Shown in pieces: positions 1 through 7,663 of a DNA stretch of 64,000 nt (the stretch's first letter is position 1; the number at the start of each line of letters is the position of its first letter). Under the pieces are notes generated by a model. The model was given only the letters and a program-made list of their open reading frames with translations, was not told the origin of the DNA and did not search any database. Source of the DNA: Pullilachnospira sp963929535 (GTDB taxonomy: Bacteria; Bacillota; Clostridia; Lachnospirales; Lachnospiraceae); NCBI GenBank assembly GCA_963929535.1, contig CAWVIZ010000010.1, positions 441,879-505,878 of the forward strand. The letters are read 5' to 3'. Made by a program: the position numbers and the translations under genes.

Positions 1-1
1 G

Positions 2-184
2 CAGATCCAGAAGGCATACCAGGAGCAGATACCGGATACAGCAACTCCCAGCCAGCTGGAGGAGCAGCTTGAGATGTCCGGAGAGGAAAAGGAGATCCTT
101 CACAGATGTTATGAAAAAGCCAGATATGGAAAAGAGGGACTTACCAGGGAAGAGATGCAGGAAGCGCTGAAGATGAAGCAGTAG
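2..184 (+). CDS. C-terminal end of a transglutaminase-like/DUF4129-type protein (partial)
   Basis: The window opens inside a reading frame that ends at a TAG at 182-184 and has no start inside the window. The visible 60 residues are charged and end in a pattern (YEKARYGKEGLTREEM) like the C-terminal DUF4129-type tail of membrane transglutaminase-like proteins of Lachnospiraceae, where an ARY-G-E-T-E stretch is typical. The family call rests on this short tail only. A terminator-like hairpin follows about 70 bases downstream, so this is the last gene of its transcript. Confidence 0.45.
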   Translation, partial: QIQKAYQEQIPDTATPSQLEEQLEMSGEEKEILHRCYEKARYGKEGLTREEMQEALKMKQ

Positions 185-256
185 ACAGAAAATGCGTGAC
201 AGTCCAGTCACCCATTGGGACAGAGAAGTCATAAGGCTGAAACGGTTTCATTATAC

Positions 257-294
257 AAAAAAGACCAGGTATCAGAAGATACGCTGGCCTTTTT
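257..294 (+). terminator. Rho-independent terminator after the first gene
   Basis: An A-run leads into arms GACCAG-TATC and GATA-CTGG-C with an AGAA loop, followed by five T residues. The A-run before and T-run after make it usable in both directions. Confidence 0.7.
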
Positions 295-296
295 GC

Positions 297-550
297 GCGA
301 TACGCCCGGCAAGCAGCCCGCCATGCTTGCATGAGCGGATATTTGCCGGGCAACGGACAGCGAACGGCATTAGCCGTGAGCTGGCCGCAGTATCGCGGGG
401 ATCGGATGGGGAAGGGACTTCCCCTATCCGATCGCGATACACCCGGCAAGTGATTGCCCATGCTTGCATGAGAGGATATTTGCCGGGCAACGGACAGCGA
501 ACGGCATTAGCCGTGAGCTGGCCGCAGTATCGCGGGGATCGGATGGGGAA
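297..550. repeat. Tandem pair of 117-bp GC-rich direct repeats with an internal hairpin
   Basis: Copy 1 (297-413) and copy 2 (434-550) are nearly identical; differences are concentrated in the first 45 bases. They are separated by 20 bases. The end of copy 1 plus the spacer forms a strong hairpin (GATCGGATGGGGAAG paired with CTTCCCCTATCCGATC). Each copy carries the motif CATGCTTGCATG, and a related motif occurs near 30730. No convincing reading frame explains the repeat; the open frames across it are by-products of its composition. It lies between the convergent ends of the first gene and the MATE gene. Confidence 0.75.
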
Positions 551-618
551 AGCCCTGGCCGATCCCTGCAGGATGTCCGTCTGCAGGCTGGCGGAGACGT
601 TTTCCGGAAGATCTATCG

Positions 619-1992
619 TCAGGAAATCCCCCGAACCTGCTGTTCCCGCCGCTTCAGATGTCTGCCGGCCACCAGCAGGAATACCGTTGTGGAAAGGATC
701 GAGGCTGTAATATCGGCAAGCGGCTCCGCGTAGAAGGCTGTCCTGGCCTGGAAGAGCATGGGAAGCAAAAGCACCAGCCCGGTAAAAAGACATTTTCGGA
801 ACAGAGACAGAGTCAGAGCTGTCTTGGGCCGCTCCATGGCGGTGAGGCCATCCACCAGTACATACTGAAAGCTGAGAGGAATGATCATCATGGTAAAGAC
901 CCGGATTCCCCAGATGGAAAACCGGATGTATTCCGGTTCTGATGTAAAAAACAGTACAAAGAACCGGGGAAGCAGGCGGGAGACAAAGAACATGATGGTG
1001 GTGAAGACCAGCATCATGGACAGAATCCACCGCTCGGAGGACTTGACCCGGGCAGTCTGACCGGCTCCGTAGTTAAAGCTGATCAGGGCCTGGGTCCCGC
1101 CGCTGATTCCCAGCATGGGTGATGTGATCAGCTGCATATAGCTCTGGACGATGGTAGCGCAGGTGATCAGCATATCTCCCTGAGATGGCCCTCCGAAGGT
1201 CTGCAGGGAAGTATTCATCACGATCTGGATCACGCTGTCGGTGGCCAGGATCAGGAAAGGGGAGATCCCCAGAAAGAGGATACGTCCCATCAGTTTTTTG
1301 TCATATCCTCCAAAACTGATCCTCACAGGAGGCCGTCTGCCAAACAGAAAGAACAGAGCGAATCCGCAGGAGAGCATCTGGGAGATGACGGTGGCTACGG
1401 CAGCGCCTGCCACACCCATATCCAGAAGGAAAATGAATATGGGATCCAGAATGATGTTGGCAGCGGCCCCGATCAGTACAGTGACCATACCGGTCAGGGG
1501 GAATCCCTGGCAGTTGATAAAGTAATTCAGACCAAGAGCCATCAGGGCAAAGAAGGTCCCGAAGGTATAGATGGTCAGATATGTGTCCGCATATGGGAAG
1601 GTAACGGCGCTGGCTCCGAACCACCACAAAAGCTGGTCTTTGATCAAAAGGAATACAACGGTGAGCACTGCGGAAAAGACGCAGAGCATGAAAAAGGAGT
1701 TGGCCAGGATCTGCCGGGCCTTCACCAGATTCTTTTCTCCCAGCCGAATGGACAGCAGAATGGAACCGCCCAGCCCGATCAGTGTTCCGAAAGAGGAGAG
1801 AAGCGTTACGATGGGGCCGCAGACTCCGGCTCCCGCCAGGGCCAGAGCCCCGTCCCCGGGAATATGGCCGATATACATCCGGTCGATGATGCTGTAAAGT
1901 ACATTGACAAACTGCGCGATCATGGCCGGCCCTGCCAGCTTCAGTACCAGAAACGGAATTTTGTCCCGGCCCAGATCAGCCTGTGTTTTCAT
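619..1992 (-). CDS. MATE family efflux transporter
   Basis: This 457-residue protein is a multidrug and toxin extrusion (MATE) antiporter of the inner membrane, expected to export cationic compounds against Na+ or H+. It has the usual length and about 12 hydrophobic segments, opening with an amphipathic segment followed by FVNVLYSIIDRMYIGHIP, the typical MATE helix-1 pattern. The start at 1992 was chosen because an AGGGGGG ribosome binding site lies just upstream; a longer frame reaching 3030 only runs antisense through the PHP gene. A promoter at 2045-2073 reads into it, and it is divergent from the PHP gene. The substrate cannot be inferred. Confidence 0.9.
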   Translation of the reverse strand: MKTQADLGRDKIPFLVLKLAGPAMIAQFVNVLYSIIDRMYIGHIPGDGALALAGAGVCGPIVTLLSSFGTLIGLGGSILLSIRLGEKNLVKARQILANSFFMLCVFSAVLTVVFLLIKDQLLWWFGASAVTFPYADTYLTIYTFGTFFALMALGLNYFINCQGFPLTGMVTVLIGAAANIILDPIFIFLLDMGVAGAAVATVISQMLSCGFALFFLFGRRPPVRISFGGYDKKLMGRILFLGISPFLILATDSVIQIVMNTSLQTFGGPSQGDMLITCATIVQSYMQLITSPMLGISGGTQALISFNYGAGQTARVKSSERWILSMMLVFTTIMFFVSRLLPRFFVLFFTSEPEYIRFSIWGIRVFTMMIIPLSFQYVLVDGLTAMERPKTALTLSLFRKCLFTGLVLLLPMLFQARTAFYAEPLADITASILSTTVFLLVAGRHLKRREQQVRGIS

Positions 1993-2044
1993 TTGTAGAG
2001 TCCCCCCCTTAATGTAATTCTTATGTGGAAATACCGCACCGCTA

Positions 2045-2073
2045 AATATAGCAGATTTCACTTTGATATTCAA
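2045..2073 (-). promoter_or_regulatory. Sigma-A promoter of the MATE gene
   Basis: On the minus strand TTGAAT (2068-2073) and TATATT (2045-2050) are separated by 17 bases, 50-80 bases before the MATE start. Confidence 0.6.
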
Positions 2074-2083
2074 GGAAATCCGG

Positions 2084-2112
2084 TGGAAATCCCCAGGGGG
2101 AGATGATATAAT
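2084..2112 (+). promoter_or_regulatory. Sigma-A promoter toward the PHP gene
   Basis: TGGAAA (2084-2089) and TATAAT (2107-2112) are 17 bases apart. The -10 is consensus and the -35 is weak. It is divergent from the MATE promoter, from which it is offset by only about 10 bases. Confidence 0.55.
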
Positions 2113-2157
2113 GTCGGTAGACTTGATATCCGCATCGGTGTCTTTGCTGTGACCGTG

Positions 2158-2183
2158 CAGCCGGAAGGCCGACGGCTGTTTTT
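2158..2183 (+). terminator. Leader terminator between the promoter and the PHP gene
   Basis: CAGCCG (2158-2163) pairs with CGGCTG (2173-2178), followed by five T residues. It sits about 45 bases downstream of the -10 at 2107 and about 70 bases before the PHP start, so it would end transcripts before the gene unless bypassed. Whether it works as an attenuator is inference. Confidence 0.45.
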
Positions 2184-2250
2184 GGTCTGTAAAAGACAGA
2201 GTCGGACGCATGCGGGATGGTCTGCGATAAATAACAGGGGGAAATGGACC

Positions 2251-3234
2251 ATGGAAGAGAACTGTATCAAACGAAAGAGAATAGAGCTGCTGCCCCAGGG
2301 GACATACTATAAAGCGAATCTGCACTGCCACACCGTTGTGTCGGATGGAAAAAAGACGGCCGCCCAGATCAAGGAAATGTATCAGAAGCACGGGTATTCC
2401 ATTGTGGCATTTACGGATCACTGCGTCTATGAGAGCCATGAGGAGCTGAATGATAAGGATTTTCTGGCGCTGGGAGCTTATGAGATCAATATCAATGAGG
2501 CAGGGGAGGATTTCTCCGGGATCAGGGTATATCATCTGAACCTTTACGATATGGATCCGGAGATCAACAGCCAGGAAAAGAAAAAGAGTATCTGTCCGGA
2601 GATGGCATATGAGGATATCGGTGCCATCAATGACTATCTGGGACGGATGGAGGAGATGGGCTTCTGGATCTGCTACAACCATCCCTACTGGTCTTTGCAG
2701 ACAGAGCGGGATTTTCTGCCTCTGGAGCATGTGTCCGCTATGGAGATCTACAATTACGGCTGTGAGCTGGACGGGCTGTACGGCTACAATCCCAGGCTGT
2801 ATGATGCGGCTCTGCGCGGCGGAAAACGGTGGTACTGTCTGGCTACGGATGACAATCACAACGCCTATCCGGAAGGACACGGACTGTGCGATTCCTTCGG
2901 CGGCTTTACCATGATCTGTCCTGAGGAATTTTCCTATGCGGGAGTGATGGAGGCGCTGAGGAACGGGTGGTTTTACGCTTCCATGGGCCCGGAATTCAAG
3001 GCAGTGTATGTGGAGGACGGAAAGCTCCATGTGCAGACCAGCCCGGTGGAGAAGATTTTCGTGACCATGCAGGGAAGGAACTGTTACCGGAAAGCGGCGC
3101 CCCAGGGAGAGACGATCTCGGAGGCAGTGTTTGAACTGACGGGAGAGGAGGCGTATATCCGGGTGGAGATCCTGGATGGAAACGGACGCTATGCCGATAC
3201 CAACGCTTATTTTGCGGAGGATTTGAAAAAATAG
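2251..3234 (+). CDS. PHP-domain phosphoesterase-like protein
   Basis: The 327-residue product carries a PHP (polymerase and histidinol phosphatase) domain, a metal-dependent phosphoesterase fold. The N-terminal metal motif is visible as ANLHCHTVVSDGKK, followed by VAFTDHCVY and later CYNHPYW and ATDDNHN, which fit the remaining metal ligands. The ATG at 2251 follows a CAGGGGG-type binding site; an upstream in-frame start at 2149 has none. The SIR2-type gene begins 16 bases after its stop and queA overlaps that gene, so the three probably share a transcript. The substrate is unknown. Confidence 0.85.
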   Translation: MEENCIKRKRIELLPQGTYYKANLHCHTVVSDGKKTAAQIKEMYQKHGYSIVAFTDHCVYESHEELNDKDFLALGAYEININEAGEDFSGIRVYHLNLYDMDPEINSQEKKKSICPEMAYEDIGAINDYLGRMEEMGFWICYNHPYWSLQTERDFLPLEHVSAMEIYNYGCELDGLYGYNPRLYDAALRGGKRWYCLATDDNHNAYPEGHGLCDSFGGFTMICPEEFSYAGVMEALRNGWFYASMGPEFKAVYVEDGKLHVQTSPVEKIFVTMQGRNCYRKAAPQGETISEAVFELTGEEAYIRVEILDGNGRYADTNAYFAEDLKK

Positions 3235-3250
3235 GATGGAGGTGCTGGGT

Positions 3251-4030
3251 ATGTTGGAAAAAAAGCTGGAATTGCTGAAGAAGATGGTGGAGGAGAGCGG
3301 CTATACGGTGGCTCTCTGCGGTTCGGGAATGATGGAAGAGGGCGGATTCAAGAGCTTGAAAAATCAGGAACGGGCGTATTCCATTGAGGAGAGGTACGGA
3401 AAATCTCCGGAGGAAATTTTTACGAGCGCTTATTACAGTACCCGTCCGGAGGATTTCTTTCGGTTTTACAAATCGGAAATCCTGGGAAACATTCCCCGTC
3501 AGACAGAATCGGGAGCGGCTATGGCAGCCATGGAACGGGCCGGAAAGCTGCAGTGCGTGATCACCGCCAATGCCTACGCCCTTTCTCCCAGAGCGGGAAT
3601 CCAGAATGTGGTAGAGCTGCACGGAAACATCTATGAAAACAAATGCTCCAGATGCGGGCAGTCCTATCCCATGGAATATGTACGGGACGCCGCCGGAGTT
3701 CCGCTGTGCGGGAACTGTTCCGGGGTGATACGGCCTCAGATCAACCTGTTCGGCGAGATGATGGACGCCAGACTGATCGAAAGGACTTCAGAGGAGATTG
3801 AAAAGGCGGAGTTGCTGTTGATCCTGGGAACTACCCTCCGGTCAGAGGTATTCGGAAGCTATATCCGCTATTTCGGCGGGAAAAATATGGTGGTGATCCA
3901 TGAAAGAGAGGATCACGAAGATTACAAAGCGGATCTGGTGATCCTGGAGCAGCCCAGAAAGGTGTTGCCGCTTTTGGGATATATACAGAGGAGTAACGAT
4001 TATTATGAAAACATCAGATTTTTATTATGA
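3251..4030 (+). CDS. SIR2-family NAD-dependent protein deacylase-like protein, divergent active site
   Basis: The 259-residue protein has sirtuin architecture: a zinc ribbon with two CxxC pairs (CSRCG and CGNCSG) and the histidine of VVELHGNIYENKC. Two canonical NAD-site motifs are altered. The GAGIS-SGIPDFR loop is replaced by CGSGMMEEGGFKSLK, and the TQNIDGLH motif reads TANAYALS, so the conserved Asp is Tyr. Other Clostridia appear to carry such variants, but deacylase activity should not be assumed. ATG 3251 was preferred to 3236 because GGAGG at 3238-3242 is correctly spaced only for 3251. The gene overlaps queA by 26 bases. Confidence 0.8.
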   Translation: MLEKKLELLKKMVEESGYTVALCGSGMMEEGGFKSLKNQERAYSIEERYGKSPEEIFTSAYYSTRPEDFFRFYKSEILGNIPRQTESGAAMAAMERAGKLQCVITANAYALSPRAGIQNVVELHGNIYENKCSRCGQSYPMEYVRDAAGVPLCGNCSGVIRPQINLFGEMMDARLIERTSEEIEKAELLLILGTTLRSEVFGSYIRYFGGKNMVVIHEREDHEDYKADLVILEQPRKVLPLLGYIQRSNDYYENIRFLL

Positions 4031-5030
4031 ACTTCCCCAGGAACTGATCGCTCAGGATCCGCTTACAGACCGTTCAGCGTCCCGGCTGCTGCATCTGGAC
4101 AAAGTGACGGGGGAGCTGGAGCACACGGACTTTAAGCATATCGTAAACTATTTGCGGCCGGGGGACTGCCTGGTGATCAACGATACCAAGGTGATCCCTG
4201 CCAGACTGTACGGACATAAGAAGGACACGGGAGCGGTCATTGAGATCCTGCTGCTGAAGCGGCGGGAGAACGATATCTGGGAGTGTCTGGTGAAGCCGGG
4301 GAAAAAGGCCCGTCCGGGGGCGGAGATCATTTTTGGAGACGGGATCCTGACGGGACAGATCCTGGATATTGTGGATGAGGGAAACCGGCTGATCCAGTTT
4401 TCTTACCAGGGGATTTTTGAGGAGATCCTGGACGCTCTGGGGGAAATGCCGCTGCCTCCGTATATCACGCACAAGCTGAAGGATAAGGACCGGTATCAGA
4501 CCGTGTACGCAAAGCACGAGGGCTCGGCAGCGGCGCCCACCGCAGGGCTTCACTTTACCAAAGAGCTGCTGGAGCAGGTGGAAGTCATGGGCGTGAAGAT
4601 CGCCCATGTGACCCTGCATGTGGGGCTTGGCACCTTCCGGCCGGTGAAGGTGGAGGATGTGGAGAGCCACCATATGCATTCGGAGTTTTATATGGTAGAG
4701 GAAGACCAGGCGGAGCTGATCAACAGTACCAGGAGAGCCGGGGGCAGGGTGATCTCTGTGGGGACCACCAGCTGCCGGACCCTGGAGTCCGCGGCAGGAG
4801 AGGACGGTGTGCTGCGGGCAGGAAGCGGATGGACAGATATTTTCATCTATCCGGGTTATCGGTTCCGGATGATCGACGGACTGATCACCAATTTTCATCT
4901 GCCGGAGTCCACACTGCTGATGCTGGTGTCGGCCCTGGCGGGAAAGGAGAAGATCCTTCACGCTTATGAGGTGGCGGTGAAGGAACGGTATCGGTTCTTC
5001 AGCTTTGGGGACGCCATGCTGATCTTATAA
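4005..5030 (+). CDS. queA: S-adenosylmethionine:tRNA ribosyltransferase-isomerase (queuosine synthesis)
   Basis: QueA transfers and isomerises the ribosyl moiety of SAM onto 7-aminomethyl-7-deazaguanine in tRNA, giving epoxyqueuosine. The 341-residue length is standard and diagnostic stretches are present: the N-terminal FYYELPQELIAQDPL, DRSASRLLHLD, INDTKVIPARL, SAAAPTAGLHFT and the C-terminal NFHLPESTLLMLVSA. The start lies inside the SIR2 gene, indicating translational coupling. No preQ1 riboswitch was seen upstream. Confidence 0.97.
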   Translation: MKTSDFYYELPQELIAQDPLTDRSASRLLHLDKVTGELEHTDFKHIVNYLRPGDCLVINDTKVIPARLYGHKKDTGAVIEILLLKRRENDIWECLVKPGKKARPGAEIIFGDGILTGQILDIVDEGNRLIQFSYQGIFEEILDALGEMPLPPYITHKLKDKDRYQTVYAKHEGSAAAPTAGLHFTKELLEQVEVMGVKIAHVTLHVGLGTFRPVKVEDVESHHMHSEFYMVEEDQAELINSTRRAGGRVISVGTTSCRTLESAAGEDGVLRAGSGWTDIFIYPGYRFRMIDGLITNFHLPESTLLMLVSALAGKEKILHAYEVAVKERYRFFSFGDAMLIL

Positions 5031-5050
5031 AAGTTCAGTACGGTAAAAGC

Positions 5051-6214
5051 TCAGTCCGGCAGCAGGGAAAACAGCTCCTCCAGAGAGAAGAGGTCTTCGT
5101 TTCCCAGCAGATGCTCCAGACGGTATTTGTTGGAGTCGGAATGTTCGATTTCCCGGGAAAATCGCCAGGCAGTTTCCATGACGGTTTCCCGGGAAAAATT
5201 TTCGGGCTCTTTCAGATAACGGGCCCAGGCAAGCTGCCGGATCATCATGACGCAGACGAAGGAGAACCGGGTTTTTCCATCGGCATTCTGGCTGTATACA
5301 GCTCCGCCGAAATAAGTAAACAAAAAGTAAGCCATCAGCTGTTCCGTCATGATATCCGTAAACTGGACGGAGAATTTTTCGGTGAGATCCGGATCGGCGC
5401 AAGGAGCATTCCGCAGAGTATCCTGGCAGTCTTTGAGAAAAGGTTTCCAGTCCATACGAAGAGACTCCAGCTGTTCCAGAATATGGAAAATCTTTTGTAA
5501 GGTCTCTGACCTCCCTTCCATGTTTCCGGCAGATCCTTTGACCGCAGGATGGTTCAGCTTCCTGCAAAACCAGGGCCATACTCTGGCAGAAGCGTAGCGG
5601 GACAGAAGCTGATCAGCCTGGAAAAGGCGGTTCCGGTCAATGCGCTGCTGAAGATCATGGGAAAGGGCCAGGATGACAGCCAGCCTCAGCCGGATGGGCT
5701 GGTTCCGGTTTTGAAGAAGCTCCAGCATCAGGCTGCGGGCATCCATCAGCTTGGTAAACAGAAGAAAATCGAAGTCCGGATAGGCTTCCGTTTCCTTCCG
5801 GTCTGGATTTTCTCCGTGAAGAAAACGCACCGGTTCCTGAAGACCCAGGATGATCCTGGCGGCCTCCGGGCAGGAGAGAGACAGGGAAATTTCCCGGAGC
5901 CCCTCAAATTCTTCGATGTGTCTGGGGTAGGTGCGGCATGTACGGCAGAAGGCCTGTGCTTTGCCGCCTTCCAGATACAGGTCGCAGAGATTTTCCTCAT
6001 TCAGAAACGCACAGCGTCCGTGGTATCGGCGGAAGCACTTCTCTTTCCAGTCAATCTCATTGAGCAGTCTTGCCCGGAAGGGTCCTTTCGTTTTTCTGTA
6101 TTTTCTCAAAGAAGCATCATCAATCTGAATCTGCCATCCGGCGCAGCAGGTGTCGGGACAGGCGCCGGCGATGCAGGCAAAGTCTTTGTAATAATGGGGG
6201 ATCGTATACTGCAT
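5051..6214 (-). CDS. fliB: FliB-type lysine-N-methylase (cysteine-cluster protein)
   Basis: This 387-residue protein matches the FliB family, known from Salmonella as the enzyme that methylates flagellin lysines. The N-terminus carries a cysteine cluster (CIAGACPDTCCAGW, then CAFLNEENLCDLY and FCRTCRTYPR) typical of the family and probably binding an iron-sulfur centre. The start is ATG at 6214 with an AAAGGAA binding site. It is convergent with queA, with 20 bases between stops. No flagellar gene is in the window, so the substrate may be another protein. Confidence 0.85.
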   Translation of the reverse strand: MQYTIPHYYKDFACIAGACPDTCCAGWQIQIDDASLRKYRKTKGPFRARLLNEIDWKEKCFRRYHGRCAFLNEENLCDLYLEGGKAQAFCRTCRTYPRHIEEFEGLREISLSLSCPEAARIILGLQEPVRFLHGENPDRKETEAYPDFDFLLFTKLMDARSLMLELLQNRNQPIRLRLAVILALSHDLQQRIDRNRLFQADQLLSRYASARVWPWFCRKLNHPAVKGSAGNMEGRSETLQKIFHILEQLESLRMDWKPFLKDCQDTLRNAPCADPDLTEKFSVQFTDIMTEQLMAYFLFTYFGGAVYSQNADGKTRFSFVCVMMIRQLAWARYLKEPENFSRETVMETAWRFSREIEHSDSNKYRLEHLLGNEDLFSLEELFSLLPD

Positions 6215-6438
6215 GGTGAAAAGTTCCTTTCTTTTTCTGGATTACATGGTATCTCATTTTCCTGGAGAATACAAGTCTTATGGCGGCAAATGGGAAACTG
6301 TGAAAATGTGACTGGAGGGAACAGCGGGCTGCCGGAGACAGCTGGGGCAGCCCACCAAACTGCTGCCTTCTTCTGATATTCTGCAGTTTACGGAGCCGGG
6401 GGTGAGGAATCAGTGAGATTTCCCCGTCAAAAAGATCA

Positions 6439-6467
6439 TTGAAAAAGAAATGCAAACCCGATACAAT
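6439..6467 (+). promoter_or_regulatory. Sigma-A promoter of sbcDC
   Basis: TTGAAA (6439-6444) and TACAAT (6462-6467) are spaced by 17 bases, about 40 bases before the sbcD start. The rest of the 6215-6508 gap shows no gene. Confidence 0.7.
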
Positions 6468-6508
6468 GAGACATACAGAGTATCGTATTTCAGAAAGGAC
6501 AGGATTTC

Positions 6509-7663
6509 ATGAAATTTTTTCATTTATCGGATCTTCATATCGGCCTGAAGCTTTTAAACCGGGATCTGTGGGAGGATCAGGAGTATATTTTCCGGCAGAT
6601 CACGGATCTGGCAGCCATGCACCGCCCGGACGCGGTGGTGATTGCCGGGGATATCTATGACCGGGCGGTGCCCTCCGCGGAGGCGGTGGAATTGTTTGAC
6701 CGTTTTCTGACCGGTCTTACGCAGGCTGTGCCGGGGACGGCGGTGATGATTGTCAGCGGCAATCATGACAGCGGTCTCAGGCTCAACTGTTTCCGCAGCG
6801 TGCTGGCCCGGCAGCAGGTGCACATGATCGGCCTTCCGCCCCAGCGGCCGGAGGAGTTTATCGAGAAGGTGGTGCTTGAGGATGATTGGGGACCGGTGAA
6901 TTTTTATCTGCTGCCTTTTGTGAAGCCTTCCATGGTAAAGCAGATTGTGGGAACGGAGGAAAACGGAAACAACCTGTCCTACGACGAGACGCTCAGAAGA
7001 CTTCTTGGCCGGGAAGCCATCGATGAATCCCAGCGGAACGTACTGGTGAGCCATCAGTTTTACCTGCCGCCGCATGTGCAGGCGGATCAGGTGGAGCGGA
7101 TGGAATCGGAAATCCGCACCGTGGGAAATATCGACGAGGTTTCGGGGGAAATGCTTCAGATCTTTGATTACGCGGCCCTGGGGCATATTCACAAACCCAT
7201 GAAGGTGGGAGACGAATTTCACCGTTACTGCGGCACGCCCCTGGCCTGCTCGGTCAGCGAGGCGGGCCAGGATAAAGGAATCGTGATGGTGGAGATGGAG
7301 GAAAAGGGAAATTTGAAAACTTCCGTGTTGCCGCTTACGCCTCTAAGGCAGGTCCGCCTGCTTCGGGGGACGCTCTCCCAGGTGCTTGCGCAGGCCTGCG
7401 GCGATTATGTGACGGTGGTTCTCACAGACCGGACGGACCTGGACATTCTGGATATGCAGGATCGGCTGAGAAGCGCGTTTCCCAGACTTCTGGAAATCCG
7501 CAGGGAGACGGTGCGGCAGGCGGATTACCGGGTCCAGGCGGAGCCGGGAAAACAGCTGGATCCCTTTGAGCTGTGCTGCGCATTTCTGGGGGAAACCACC
7601 GGCGAAGAGCAGGAGCTTTTGCGGGATGTGATCAATACGGTGCAGGAGGTGCGTGCGAAATGA
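6509..7663 (+). CDS. sbcD: SbcCD nuclease subunit D
   Basis: The 384-residue protein is the Mre11-like nuclease subunit of SbcCD, which cleaves hairpins and processes blocked DNA ends. Metallophosphoesterase motifs appear in order: FHLSDLHIG, AGDIYDRAV, SGNHDSG, VSHQFY and LGHIHKP. Its TGA overlaps the sbcC ATG (ATGA), so translation is coupled. Long palindromes elsewhere in this window are the kind of structure SbcCD would cut. Confidence 0.97.
   Translation: MKFFHLSDLHIGLKLLNRDLWEDQEYIFRQITDLAAMHRPDAVVIAGDIYDRAVPSAEAVELFDRFLTGLTQAVPGTAVMIVSGNHDSGLRLNCFRSVLARQQVHMIGLPPQRPEEFIEKVVLEDDWGPVNFYLLPFVKPSMVKQIVGTEENGNNLSYDETLRRLLGREAIDESQRNVLVSHQFYLPPHVQADQVERMESEIRTVGNIDEVSGEMLQIFDYAALGHIHKPMKVGDEFHRYCGTPLACSVSEAGQDKGIVMVEMEEKGNLKTSVLPLTPLRQVRLLRGTLSQVLAQACGDYVTVVLTDRTDLDILDMQDRLRSAFPRLLEIRRETVRQADYRVQAEPGKQLDPFELCCAFLGETTGEEQELLRDVINTVQEVRAK

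Noticed and set aside
4074..6376. Open frames opposite queA and fliB
   Set aside because: The real genes on the other strand carry diagnostic motifs; these frames do not.
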